Positions 7,964-16,369 of a DNA stretch of 64,000 nt are shown here, in pieces (the stretch's first letter is position 1; the number at the start of each line of letters is the position of its first letter). The translations under genes and the position numbers were made by a program. Below the pieces are notes generated by a model, which saw only the letters and a program-made list of their open reading frames with translations, was not told where the DNA came from and did no database searches. This stretch comes from JBBRYW01 sp038253945 (lineage in GTDB: Bacteria > Actinomycetota > Thermoleophilia > Gaiellales > Gaiellaceae): positions 54,336-118,335 of the forward strand of contig JBBSGR010000008.1 in NCBI GenBank assembly GCA_038253945.1. Direction: 5' to 3'.

Positions 7964-8215
7964 GGGGACAGTCGCCGGACCGGTCCAGGCGGATCGGGTC
8001 CAGGGACCTGATCGGTCCAGGGACTGTCCCCAGGATCGGTCCCGAGCGGTCGCGTCGACTGTGCCAATGGCGTGACGAAAGAGTCGCGATGCAGGCGGCC
8101 GCCACGCACGGTGCCTATTCGCGGTCCCAGGGGACTGTCCCCAGGACCGGTCCCGAGCGGGCGCGTCGAACTGTGCCAATCGCGTGACGAAAGAGTCGCG
8201 ATGCAGGCGGCCGCC
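7964..8215. repeat. REP-like palindromic repeats with a tandem 90-bp duplication
   Basis: The 366 bp between genes contain a repeat block. Two near-identical copies lie at 8014-8103 and 8123-8215, each from a GGTCC(C)AGGG start to a GGCGGCCGCC end. GGGGACAGTC (7964-7973) is the exact inverse of GACTGTCCCC at 8022-8031 and again at 8133-8142, and the palindrome GGACCGGTCC occurs at 7977-7986. The gene that follows is a RAYT transposase, the enzyme class known to mobilise such elements. 7874-7963 shows nothing else. Confidence 0.85.
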
Positions 8216-8239
8216 CCGGACGCTGCCTACCGTGTCCGC

Positions 8240-8674
8240 ATGGCACGCTACCCGCGATCGCAGCTTCCCGACGGGGTGTACCACGTCACCGCGCGAGGAG
8301 TCGCGCGCTGCCTGATCTTCGTCGACGACGAGGACCGGGTGGCCTTTCTCGGTCTCCTCTCGGCCGCAGTCAGCCGGCACGCCTGGTGCTGCCACGCCTT
8401 CTGTCTCATGGGCAACCACTACCACGTGATCCTCGAGTGCGCTCGACCGAACCTGTCCGCCGGCCTCCACCGCATGAACGGCATGTACGCGCAGAGGTTC
8501 AACAGTCGGCACGGCCGCTGGGGACACCTGTTCGGGGAGCGATTCGCCGCGCGGGCGATCGAGAGCGAGCTACATCTCGAGGCGGCATGCGCGTACGTGC
8601 TGGACAACCCGGTCCGTGCAGGCCTGTGCAAGCGCCCCGAAGACTGGCGATGGTCACGCGCTCGTGGCGCATAG
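8240..8674 (+). CDS. REP-associated tyrosine transposase (RAYT, Y1 HUH family)
   Basis: A 144-residue single-domain HUH transposase related to IS200 TnpA. It begins RYPRSQLPDGVYHVTARG, then has the HUH motif in LMGNHYHVIL (about residues 55-64), the conserved block around YAQRFNSRHGRWGHLFGERF with the likely catalytic tyrosine, and YVLDNPVRAGL near the C-terminus. Length matches the short RAYT class. It follows REP-like repeats that it probably acts on. The start ATG 8240 lies 6 nt after TACCGT, a possible -10. RAYTs are single-copy domesticated genes rather than self-copying IS, so this may be an active resident. Confidence 0.93.
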   Translation: MARYPRSQLPDGVYHVTARGVARCLIFVDDEDRVAFLGLLSAAVSRHAWCCHAFCLMGNHYHVILECARPNLSAGLHRMNGMYAQRFNSRHGRWGHLFGERFAARAIESELHLEAACAYVLDNPVRAGLCKRPEDWRWSRARGA

Positions 8675-8691
8675 AGTCGCGCGCCGTTACC

Positions 8692-9765
8692 GTGCCGCGG
8701 GTGGCGGCCCGGGAGACCCTGCTCTGGAGCGAGGCGAGGCGGATCCCGTCGACGGTCGCCGACACGCTGCAGCGTGCCGACGGGTTCGAGGGCGTCGGCC
8801 GCCTGCTGACCGCGCCGACGACGCGTCGCATCGTCGTGACCGGCAACGGCGCCTCGTTCTACGCCGGCCACGCACTCTGGCTGGCGTCGCTTGCAGCGCC
8901 CGCGCCGGTCGAGGTCGTCGCGATCCCGGGAGGGCTCCTCGCCACGGGCTCGTTCCGCTGGCGCAAGGGTGATGTGATGCTCGCGCTTTCGTCGTCAGGC
9001 GAGTTCCGAGACGTGCTCGAGGCGGTCGAGCGCGATGCTCCCGAGCCCTTCGCGCTCGTCACCGCCCACCTCGACTCGACCCTCGGGCGCGCCGCCGCCG
9101 TGTCGGCGCTCGTCCGCGTCGAGACGCAGTGCGCACTTACGCACACACAGGGCTACTGTGGCGCCGTGGCGGCGCTACTCGCCGTCTGGGCCGAGGTGAG
9201 CGCCGACGAGCGGCTCGCGCAGGCCGTCGCAGCGCTTCCCGATGCGCTCGACCGAGAGCTTGCGGAGGCCACGCGCTGGGCGCGCGAGTCGGAGATCGAG
9301 CTCCCTTCCGCCGCCGTCGCGTTCGGCTCGGGGCCTGGCTGGTCGGCGGCGCTCGAGGCCGCCCTCCTGCTGAAAGAGGTAGCGGGAATCCCGGCTGAGG
9401 GGGTGGAGACCCGCGAGGCCGCGACGTCCTCGATGTACGCACTCGCGCCGGGCCATCTCGTGGTCAGCCTGCCGGCGGCACGCGACCTGCTCGCCGAGGA
9501 CGCCGAGCGCATCTGTGCGGCACGCGGCGCGCGGGTCCTGCGCACGCCTCGCACGCGCGACTACGACGCTCGTCTGGTCGCCTTGAGCACGTTTCCCGCC
9601 GCGCTCGCGCTCGCGATCTCTCTTGCCCGCGCTCGCGGCTTCGATCCCGACAATCCTGGCTGGGCGGACGCGTACCTGGCGACCGCCCGCCGTGACGATC
9701 AGTCGCTCAGCGCGGTGATCGGGGGGGAGGGAAGCTCGACCCCGAACTCGACGTCGAGCCAGTAG
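8692..9765 (+). CDS. Double SIS-domain phosphosugar isomerase/deaminase-like protein
   Basis: About 357 residues from GTG 8692; the frame also allows ATG 8650, which would overlap the RAYT gene. Two SIS domains are seen: VVTGNGASFYAGHALWLAS with ALSSSGEF in the first half and AFGSGPGWSAALEAALLLKE with EGVETREA in the second. The layout resembles the isomerase half of GlmS and AgaS-type amino-sugar isomerases/deaminases. The C-terminus overlaps the converging GntR gene by 67 bp. Its upstream region was displaced by the RAYT locus, so its original promoter may have been lost or replaced. Confidence 0.85.
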   Translation: MPRVAARETLLWSEARRIPSTVADTLQRADGFEGVGRLLTAPTTRRIVVTGNGASFYAGHALWLASLAAPAPVEVVAIPGGLLATGSFRWRKGDVMLALSSSGEFRDVLEAVERDAPEPFALVTAHLDSTLGRAAAVSALVRVETQCALTHTQGYCGAVAALLAVWAEVSADERLAQAVAALPDALDRELAEATRWARESEIELPSAAVAFGSGPGWSAALEAALLLKEVAGIPAEGVETREAATSSMYALAPGHLVVSLPAARDLLAEDAERICAARGARVLRTPRTRDYDARLVALSTFPAALALAISLARARGFDPDNPGWADAYLATARRDDQSLSAVIGGEGSSTPNSTSSQ

Positions 9766-10466
9766 TGCTCGGCTGCGTACCGCGTCTCGCTCACCTCGAG
9801 CGGCTGCTCGTGCTGGTCGAGGATCAACCGCTGCTCGACGAGGAGCGGCGAGCCGCGCCGGACGTCGAGCAGCTTGGCGTCGCGTGCTCCGGCCGGCTCC
9901 GCCCGAAGCGTGCCTCGCCCGGCGGTCGGGATCCAGCCCGCCGCCACGAGCCGCTCGTGCAGCGACGCATGCTCCAGGTCGACCCCGTCCAGCGCCCGAG
10001 CGCAGGCCGCCGGCAGTACGGCTTGCTCGAGCGCAATCGCGAGCTTTCCGCCGATCCGGACGCGGGCCAGCGACACCACGCGCTCGTCCGGGCCCAACCC
10101 GAGCGTGTGGGCCTCTTCGGCGCTCGGCTCTCGGAGGCCGTAGTCGACGATCCGGGAGTGCGCCTCGACGCCGCGGCGCCTCATCTCCTCGGAGAAGGAG
10201 ACGAGCTTGCCGGCCTGCCTGTGCGTCGAGCGCTCGGCCACGAAGGTGCCACGACCGGGAACCCGCCGCACGAGCCCCTCGAGCTTGAGCTGATGGACGG
10301 CGTTCCGCGCCGTCATGCGGCTGACGCCGAACTCCTCGCACAGCTCCGCGTCGGAGGGCAGCGGCTCGCCGGGCCGCATCGGGGCGATCCGCGCGCGGAG
10401 CGACTGCTCGATCTCGTAGTAACGCGGGACGAAGCTGGCTCGGACGGAGGTTGTCGGCGCTGTCAT
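9699..10466 (-). CDS. GntR-family regulator, HutC/UTRA type
   Basis: A 255-residue repressor-type protein. The N-terminal winged helix contains PLPSDAELCEEFGVSRMTAR and GLVRRVPGRGTFVAE; the remaining residues form a UTRA ligand-binding domain ending near SETRYAAEHYWLDVEF. ATG 10466 is 13 bp after the stop of the oxidoreductase on the same strand, giving an oxidoreductase-regulator operon. The TAGACAGGT inverted repeat at 11796-11819 in front of that operon and the divergent SIS/ABC operon resembles HutC/DasR-type sites, so this protein is the probable ligand of that site (inference). Confidence 0.92.
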   Translation of the reverse strand: MTAPTTSVRASFVPRYYEIEQSLRARIAPMRPGEPLPSDAELCEEFGVSRMTARNAVHQLKLEGLVRRVPGRGTFVAERSTHRQAGKLVSFSEEMRRRGVEAHSRIVDYGLREPSAEEAHTLGLGPDERVVSLARVRIGGKLAIALEQAVLPAACARALDGVDLEHASLHERLVAAGWIPTAGRGTLRAEPAGARDAKLLDVRRGSPLLVEQRLILDQHEQPLEVSETRYAAEHYWLDVEFGVELPSPPITALSD

Positions 10467-10479
10467 GCTCTCGGTGGGG

Positions 10480-11700
10480 CTACGCCGCCTCGACCGGCTC
10501 TCCGGCCGTGACGACGTCGACGAACTCACCCTTCGCCTCGTCTTTCAGGATCAGCTTCACGCGGCCATCCGGCATCTTCTCCTCCTTGATCACCGTCATG
10601 CCGTCGTGCTCTCGCGTGCTGCGCGAGATCCGCGCGACGCCCTCGCCTCGCCAGTCGTCGAGCTGTACCGGCTCCCAGGCCCGTGACTCGGCCGAGCGGT
10701 AGCAGGCGTCCATGATCGCGTTCACGACGTACCCCTCGTAGAACGACTCCCGCGGCTGCCGGCCCTGATCCATCGAGTCGAACATGTCCGTGAACATATC
10801 GACGTAGCCGAGCTCAGCCACCTCGTCGCCGACCGGGAAGAGCCAGCCGCTCTGGGTCTCGGACTTCTCGGCCACGTAGCCGCCGCCCTCGCCGGAGGTG
10901 AAGGCCTCGAACCCGGTCCGCAAGAAGTGGTTGAGCCAGAGCGTGCCTTCGGTACCCGCGACCTCGTCGCGGAGGTCCATACCGCCCCGAAAGGTCCAGC
11001 TGACCTCGAACTGCCCGATCGCTCCACTCTCGAAGCGGATCAGCGCGATTCCGTTGTCCTCGGCTTCGATCGGGTGGACGAGCGTGTCAGTCCAGCACAT
11101 CACCTCGACGGGGCGGTTCTGCTTGCCGACGAAGCTCCGGATGATCTCGATGCAGTGGCAGCCGAGATCGACAATTGCGCCGCCGCCCGCCTGCTTCGAG
11201 TCCCAGAACCACGCGCTGTGCGGGCCAGGGTGCGTCTCGCGCGAGCGCGCCCACGTCACGTCGCCCAGCTGCCCGGCTTCGATCATTCCGATTGCCTTCA
11301 GCGTCTTCGGCGTGTAGCAGAGATCCTCCAGGTAGCCCCCGAAGAGCCCCGCGCGCTCGACCGTGTCGAGCATGCGCTTCGCCTCCTCCGCCGTTCGGGC
11401 GAGTGGCTTCGTGCACAGGATCGCCTTGCGGTGCCGGACGGCGAGCTCGACCGCCTCCTCGTGGAGCTGATTGGGCAGGCCGATCACGACCGTGTCCGTC
11501 TCGGGGTGAGCGATCGCCTCCTCGAGGTCGGTCGACCAGTTCTCCACGCCGTTGTCCGCCGCGAAGGCCCGCGCCCGCTGCTCGGAGCGCGAGTAGATGA
11601 CGTGCACGCCGTCGCGGTTTCGCTGCCCGTGCAAGGTCTGGGTATAGAAGAGGCCGATGAGACCCGTCCCGAGCATCGTCACCCTGTGGCCCGTCGTCAC
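10480..11700 (-). CDS. Gfo/Idh/MocA-family oxidoreductase with C-terminal extension
   Basis: A 406-residue dehydrogenase from GTG 11700. The Rossmann motif is [11 protein letters not shown], followed by [10 protein letters not shown], the catalytic block LCTKPLART and [15 protein letters not shown]. The last roughly 45 residues ([13 protein letters not shown] onward, charged, with a [10 protein letters not shown] stretch) extend past the usual fold. It is the first gene of the operon with the GntR regulator and is transcribed away from the SIS/ABC operon. Probably oxidises the imported sugar or its derivative; substrate unknown. Confidence 0.9.
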   Translation of the reverse strand: MTTGHRVTMLGTGLIGLFYTQTLHGQRNRDGVHVIYSRSEQRARAFAADNGVENWSTDLEEAIAHPETDTVVIGLPNQLHEEAVELAVRHRKAILCTKPLARTAEEAKRMLDTVERAGLFGGYLEDLCYTPKTLKAIGMIEAGQLGDVTWARSRETHPGPHSAWFWDSKQAGGGAIVDLGCHCIEIIRSFVGKQNRPVEVMCWTDTLVHPIEAEDNGIALIRFESGAIGQFEVSWTFRGGMDLRDEVAGTEGTLWLNHFLRTGFEAFTSGEGGGYVAEKSETQSGWLFPVGDEVAELGYVDMFTDMFDSMDQGRQPRESFYEGYVVNAIMDACYRSAESRAWEPVQLDDWRGEGVARISRSTREHDGMTVIKEEKMPDGRVKLILKDEAKGEFVDVVTAGEPVEAA

Positions 11701-11795
11701 TCAGCGCTCCTTCCAGGTCTCGGACGCCGTCGCCCCACTCGAGGGGCAGGTTTCCGGAGCTTCTTGACGGCGCAAGCTAATCACAGTAGCGTCTC

Positions 11796-11819
11796 ACCTG
11801 TCTAATCGTCTAGACAGGT
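11796..11819. promoter_or_regulatory. Perfect inverted-repeat operator, probable GntR/HutC-type site
   Basis: ACCTGTCTA and TAGACAGGT form perfect 9-bp arms around a 6-bp spacer, ending 3 bp before the GTG of the SIS gene. On the plus strand TTGACG (11764-11769), 17 bp and TAGCGT (11787-11792) form a promoter-like pair, placing the expected transcription start inside the repeat. Binding there would block initiation. The match to the GTCTAGAC-type core of HutC/DasR sites is from memory. Confidence 0.7.
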
Positions 11820-11822
11820 TCA

Positions 11823-12665
11823 GTGACGGAGGACTCTACACCACTCGCGACCAGGATCCAACCCCGCTTCCTCGGGGCGGCACTCGCGCTGCTCGACCGC
11901 ATCGAGCGGACGCAGTCCGGCGAGCTTGAGCGGGCGAGCATGCTTTGCGCCGAGGCGATCGCGGGGGACGGCCTCGTTCACCTGTTCGGCACCGGCCACT
12001 CGCGGATCCCGGTCGAGGAGATGTTCCCGCGATACGGGTCGTTTCCCGGCTTTCATCCGATCGTCGAGCTCTCGATGACGTTCCACACCCAGGTGGTCGG
12101 AGCCAACGGGCAGCGGCAGGCGATGTTCATCGAGCGGGTCGAGGGCCTCGCCGAGGCGATCCTCTCGAACTTCGAGCTGGAGCCGACGGACGTGATGATG
12201 GTGTTCAGCGCGAGTGGGCTGACCGCCGTCTCGATCGAGATGGCGATGGGAGCGCGGGAGCGCGGCCTGAAGGTGATCGCCGTCACGTCGGTCGCGCAGT
12301 CGCGGGCCGGCAACCCGCTGCACTCGTCGGGCACTCGCCTGCTCGACCACGCCGACATCGTGCTCGATCTCGGTACGCCGCCGGGGGACGCGATGGTCGA
12401 GATCGATGGGCTCGACTCGCCCGTCGGGCCGGGCTCGACGCTCGCCGCGGTCACTCTCGCAAACGCGGTCAAAGTGCGAACGGCCGAGCTGCTCGTCGGG
12501 CGAGGCGCGATGCCGCCCGTGCTCACGAGCCCGAGCATCGTCGGGCCCGAGTCGTCGCAGCGGCTGTTCGACGCCGCCTACGCGGAGTACGCTCGGCGCG
12601 TCTTCGGGACGCTTCGGTCGCGCAACGGCTCGTCCAAGGGAAAGGGGGGAGCCTTCCAGGAGTAG
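11823..12665 (+). CDS. Single SIS-domain sugar isomerase/phosphosugar-binding protein
   Basis: A 280-residue protein with an N-terminal helical region, FGTGHSRIPVEEMFPRYG, FSASGLTAVSIEMA and VIAVTSVAQS, the pattern of the UPF0309-like SIS family. GTG 11823 starts 3 bp after the operator repeat, with no room for a Shine-Dalgarno site, consistent with a leaderless or near-leaderless message. It leads an operon with the ribose-type importer. The likely role is isomerisation or deamination of an imported sugar phosphate, or sensing it; no substrate can be assigned. Confidence 0.87.
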   Translation: MTEDSTPLATRIQPRFLGAALALLDRIERTQSGELERASMLCAEAIAGDGLVHLFGTGHSRIPVEEMFPRYGSFPGFHPIVELSMTFHTQVVGANGQRQAMFIERVEGLAEAILSNFELEPTDVMMVFSASGLTAVSIEMAMGARERGLKVIAVTSVAQSRAGNPLHSSGTRLLDHADIVLDLGTPPGDAMVEIDGLDSPVGPGSTLAAVTLANAVKVRTAELLVGRGAMPPVLTSPSIVGPESSQRLFDAAYAEYARRVFGTLRSRNGSSKGKGGAFQE

Positions 12666-12675
12666 TCGGGAAGCG

Positions 12676-12696
12676 GCACCCGGTCGGTCCGGGTGC
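12676..12696 (+). terminator. Short hairpin between SIS gene and binding-protein gene
   Basis: GCACCCGG and CCGGGTGC form an 8-bp perfect stem around TCGGT. There is no T tract, and a good Shine-Dalgarno site follows about 20 bp later. It may be an mRNA-processing or stabilising hairpin rather than a true terminator. Confidence 0.4.
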
Positions 12697-12728
12697 GACA
12701 GGGGTTCACCGTTCACGAAAGGAGCTAC

Positions 12729-13787
12729 ATGTCAGTACCTTCTCTCCGCGGTCGCGGCGGCCTAGCCGCCCTTGCGGCGCTCGCCGTCGCCGCGATCGTG
12801 GTCATCACAGCCGTCGCTACGGCCTCGGCCAACCCGTCCGCCCAGAAGAAGACGTTCACCCTGGGCGTCTCGAACACCCTCGTCGGCAACGGCTGGCGCG
12901 AGGAGATGATCTGCTCGATCAGAGCCCAGGCCAAGGCGGCAGGGGGCAACAAGGTGATCGTCGCGAACCGCAACGGCGGGCCCGCCGAGCAGAACGCGGA
13001 CATCCGCAGCCTCATCTCCGCCGGTGCCAACGCGATCATCATCAACCCGTCGAGCCCGAAGGCGCTGAACGGCTCGATCGCGCAGGCCGCAGCACGAGGG
13101 ATCAAGGTCGTCTCGGTCGACCAGCGCGTAACGGCCCCTCAGGCCTACAACGCCACGAATGACCAGGTGGCCTACGGGCGTCTCGGCGCCGCCTGGCTGT
13201 TCAAGACGCTCGGCGGTCACGGCAACGTCGTCGAGATGCGAGGGATCCCGGGCGTGCCGGCCGACACGGATCGCCACACGGGCTTCCAGCAGGCCCTGAA
13301 GAAGTACCCGAACATCAAGGTCGTCAAGTCGACCTTTACGCAGTGGCAGTTCGCCAACGCCGGCAAGCAGATGCTCGACCTGCTGAACTCGGGCACCGCG
13401 ATAGACGGCGTGTGGACGTCCGGCATCGACTACACGGTGTACAACGCGTTCAAGACGGCGCACAAGAAGCTCGTGCCGATCGTGGGCGCCGACACGAACC
13501 AGTTCCTGAAGTACCTGAAGACGACCCCGGGCTGGCATGCCGCCGCCGTCACGAATCCGGCCACGATCGGCGGCGTCGGTGCCTCGATGGCTCTCAAGCT
13601 GCTGAATGGCCAGTCGGTCCCGAAGTGGGTCAAGCTGAAGCCGGAGGTCTGGGACAACAAGACCGCGTTCGGCAAGAAGCAGATCAACGCGAACTACTCC
13701 CCGAGCCGCCCGGCCACGTACAGCGCACGGCTCACGATCAAGCCCTGGACGACGTACACGCCCAAGCAGCTCTTTGCCTGCAAGTAG
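12729..13787 (+). CDS. Ribose/xylose-type ABC transporter substrate-binding protein
   Basis: A 352-residue exported binding protein of the periplasmic-binding-protein type I (RbsB-like) fold. The N-terminus has a basic patch and one hydrophobic segment (about residues 8-32), then TFTLGVSNTLVGNGWR. Internal blocks NRNGGPAEQNADIRSLISAG, IIINPSSPKAL and VSVDQRV fit the family. ATG 12729 is preceded by AAAGGAG at ideal spacing, the strongest Shine-Dalgarno in the operon, in keeping with high expression. The signal region ends in Ala-rich sequence without an obvious lipobox cysteine. Confidence 0.93.
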   Translation: MSVPSLRGRGGLAALAALAVAAIVVITAVATASANPSAQKKTFTLGVSNTLVGNGWREEMICSIRAQAKAAGGNKVIVANRNGGPAEQNADIRSLISAGANAIIINPSSPKALNGSIAQAAARGIKVVSVDQRVTAPQAYNATNDQVAYGRLGAAWLFKTLGGHGNVVEMRGIPGVPADTDRHTGFQQALKKYPNIKVVKSTFTQWQFANAGKQMLDLLNSGTAIDGVWTSGIDYTVYNAFKTAHKKLVPIVGADTNQFLKYLKTTPGWHAAAVTNPATIGGVGASMALKLLNGQSVPKWVKLKPEVWDNKTAFGKKQINANYSPSRPATYSARLTIKPWTTYTPKQLFACK

Positions 13788-13803
13788 TCCGGGCTGGACA
13801 CCG

Positions 13804-13836
13804 CACGAGGGGGCGCCGCGTCGGCGCCCCCTCGTG
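13804..13836 (+). terminator. Strong hairpin between binding protein and ATPase genes
   Basis: A perfect 15-bp stem (CACGAGGGGGCGCCG with its complement) closes a 3-nt loop. The next bases are GATTCC, not a T tract, so it is likely a partial terminator or 3'-end stabiliser that raises binding-protein mRNA over the membrane components. A TAGGAT box (13852-13857) downstream could restart transcription for the ATPase. Confidence 0.7.
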
Positions 13837-13871
13837 GATTCCGCGCCCGCGTAGGATGGGCCTCGAGTCGT

Positions 13872-15368
13872 ATGAGCCTCCTCGAAGCACGCGACGTCGC
13901 TAAGGAGTTCGGCCCGGTCGTCGCCCTGCGCTCGGCCAACCTGAAGGTCGACGCCGGCGAGGTTCACGCACTGCTCGGCGCGAACGGCGCGGGCAAGAGC
14001 ACCCTCGTCAAGATCCTCACCGGCGTCCTTCGCCCCGACCGTGGGCGCGTGGAGGTGGGCGGCAAAGCGGTCTCGGTCTCGTCACCAGCGCGGGCCGCCC
14101 GGATCGGGCTCGCCCCGGTCTTCCAGGATCCCGCGCTCGTTCCGGATCTGACCATCTCCCAGAACCTTCGCCTAACGCGCGCCTCGGTTACCGCGGTGCG
14201 CCGAGAGCTGAGGGCGATGGATCTGGACGTCGACTTCTCGGAGCTGGCCGGCGACGTCCCGCTCCCGCTCCTGCGCATGATCGACCTGGCGCGGGCGCTC
14301 ACGCGCGATCCGCAGCTGCTCCTACTCGACGAGATCACGGCGGCACTCCCGTCGGATCTCGCCGAGCGCGTCGTTCACGTGATGCGGAACTGGCGTGAGC
14401 GGGGGCGGTCGGTGCTGTTCATCACCCACCGGCTGGCCGAGGTGATCGCCACCTGCGACCGCGCGACCGTATTGCGCGACGGGCGAGACGTCGGAACTCT
14501 CGTGCCTACCGAGGGGGGCGAGCGGAAAATCGTCGAGTACATGCTCGGGCCCGAGGCGGCGGCGGCCGAGGCGCGCGCCATCCAGCTGGACGTCGACGCC
14601 GCACCCGCGTCCACGGCCGAGATGGAGAAGCGACCGGCGGCACTCGAGGTAGCCGATCTACGTGCGTCGCGGATCGACGGAGTCTCGTTCACGCTCCGGC
14701 CGGGCGAGGTACTCGGGATCGCCGCGCTCGAGGCGCAGGGTCAGGACGACCTCTTCGGGGTTCTCTCCGGACAACGGCGCGCCGACGCCGGCGAGGTGCG
14801 CGTCGGGGGACGGCCGCTGCGGGCGCGGCACCCCTACGACGCCATCCGGGCCGGTGCGGTGCTGGTGCCGGCCGACCGGCTGCTGGCGCTCCTGCCCCAG
14901 CGCTCGGTGCGCGAGAACATTGCGGCGCCGCGCTACAACCGGTTTCAGCGCTGGGGCCCGATCCACCTCCGTGACGAGCGCCGCCGCGTCGGAGACGCGA
15001 TCGACAGCCTGCAGATCGATACCCGCGCCGCCAGGCAGGTGCGTCGGCTCTCGGGCGGCAACCAGCAGAAGGTGACGATCGCCCGCTGGCTGGCGTCCGG
15101 CTTCCAAACGCTGCTCTGCTTCGATCCGACCCGCGGAATCGACGTCGGGACGAAGCGTCAGATCTACGGTCTGCTGCGCCGCCTGGCCGACGACGGTGCG
15201 GCGATCCTGTTCTTCAGCTCGGAGCTCGCCGAGTTCCCGCTCGTCTGCGACCGGGTGCTCACGCTCTACGGCGGTCAGCTCACGGCCGAGCTGCCGGGCG
15301 CTGCCGCGGACGAGGCCTCGCTGCTCCGCGCCATGCACGGCCTCGTGCCCGAGCAGGCGGCAGCGTGA
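13872..15368 (+). CDS. Ribose-type ABC importer ATPase (two nucleotide-binding domains)
   Basis: A 498-residue double ATPase of the RbsA/MglA type. The first domain has Walker A GANGAGKSTL and Walker B LLLLDEITAAL, but the signature segment reads VPLPLLRMIDLARAL instead of an LSxxQ-type motif. The second domain has the family-typical degenerate Walker A (ALEAQGQDDLFG) and an intact signature LSGGNQQKVTIARWL, followed by FDPTRGIDVG. It energises sugar import with the two downstream permeases. Its stop overlaps the GTG of the first permease. Confidence 0.93.
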   Translation: MSLLEARDVAKEFGPVVALRSANLKVDAGEVHALLGANGAGKSTLVKILTGVLRPDRGRVEVGGKAVSVSSPARAARIGLAPVFQDPALVPDLTISQNLRLTRASVTAVRRELRAMDLDVDFSELAGDVPLPLLRMIDLARALTRDPQLLLLDEITAALPSDLAERVVHVMRNWRERGRSVLFITHRLAEVIATCDRATVLRDGRDVGTLVPTEGGERKIVEYMLGPEAAAAEARAIQLDVDAAPASTAEMEKRPAALEVADLRASRIDGVSFTLRPGEVLGIAALEAQGQDDLFGVLSGQRRADAGEVRVGGRPLRARHPYDAIRAGAVLVPADRLLALLPQRSVRENIAAPRYNRFQRWGPIHLRDERRRVGDAIDSLQIDTRAARQVRRLSGGNQQKVTIARWLASGFQTLLCFDPTRGIDVGTKRQIYGLLRRLADDGAAILFFSSELAEFPLVCDRVLTLYGGQLTAELPGAAADEASLLRAMHGLVPEQAAA

Positions 15369-16369
15369 CCTCCACGACTGCAACGGTCGAGCGCGAGCGT
15401 CGGGGCTTCGACCTACGGCGCTTCGCGCGCCGCCACGGCTGGACGATCGGCGTGTACATGCTCCTGCTCGTCCTCGCCCTGTACTGGCGATCGAGCACGA
15501 ACCTCCCGTGGGGCCCGTTCGACGTGCAGTCGCTCGCGATCGACGCTCTGCCCTTCGCGTTCGCGGCGATGGGTCAGGCCGCCGTCATCATCTCGGGCGG
15601 TATCGACCTCTCGGTCGGCTCGCTGATGAGCGTGGCGAACGTCGTCGCCGCGAAGTACATGGTGCACATGAGCTTCCGCGAGGCACTGCTCTTCTCGCTC
15701 CTGATCGTGCTCGGCGGCGCCGTCGCCGGAGCGCTGACCGGCGCGGTGATCGTCGTGACGCGGGTCGCGGACATCATTGTGACGCTCGCGATGCTGTTCG
15801 TGTGGGCGGGGGTGGCGCTCGCCGTGCTCGAGGTGCCGGGCGGCGGAACGCCGTTGAAGTACCAGAACCTCGTCACCCTCGACACGGTGGGCACCAAGTG
15901 GTTGCCCAAGGCGCTCCCGATCGTGGTCGTCGCATATGCGCTGCTCTGGCTGACGATCAGGCGGGTGCGACCCGGGCTCGCGCTCTACGCCGTGGGCTCC
16001 AACAGAGGGGCCGCATACCTGAGCGGCATCAACGTCGCCGCGACCCGCATCGGCGCGTATGCGCTCGGAGGATGCTTCTCCGCCCTCGGAGGCCTGGCGC
16101 TGACCGCTGCCTCGGGGCTCGGTGATGCGCACTCGGGTGACATCTACACCCTGAACAGCGTCGCGGCGGTGGTGCTCGGCGGTGTCTCGCTCGCTGGGGG
16201 TGTGGGCGGGCTGATCGGACCGCTCGCGGCCGCATTCGTGCTCACGCTGGTGAAGACGACCCTCATCATCAAGGGGGTCGATCAGAACTGGGCGCAGGTG
16301 ATCCAGGGCACGCTGATCGTGCTCGTCGTGATGATCGGCGGGCTCGCGATTCGCCAGAGAAGGCAATGA
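15365..16369 (+). CDS. Ribose-type ABC importer permease 1
   Basis: A 334-residue RbsC-like integral membrane protein with about eight to ten hydrophobic segments. Family blocks are IISGGIDLSVGSLMSVANVV, VGSNRGAAYLSGINV and VAAVVLGGVSLAGGVGGLIG. GTG 15365 overlaps the ATPase stop (GTGA), and its own stop overlaps the next ATG. It forms the channel with the second permease; the presence of two different permeases suggests a heterodimer. Confidence 0.93.
   Translation: MTSTTATVERERRGFDLRRFARRHGWTIGVYMLLLVLALYWRSSTNLPWGPFDVQSLAIDALPFAFAAMGQAAVIISGGIDLSVGSLMSVANVVAAKYMVHMSFREALLFSLLIVLGGAVAGALTGAVIVVTRVADIIVTLAMLFVWAGVALAVLEVPGGGTPLKYQNLVTLDTVGTKWLPKALPIVVVAYALLWLTIRRVRPGLALYAVGSNRGAAYLSGINVAATRIGAYALGGCFSALGGLALTAASGLGDAHSGDIYTLNSVAAVVLGGVSLAGGVGGLIGPLAAAFVLTLVKTTLIIKGVDQNWAQVIQGTLIVLVVMIGGLAIRQRRQ

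Noticed and set aside
7964..8215. CRISPR array
   Set aside because: Only two long copies in tandem, palindromic, without regular short spacers or cas genes; the RAYT gene explains them.
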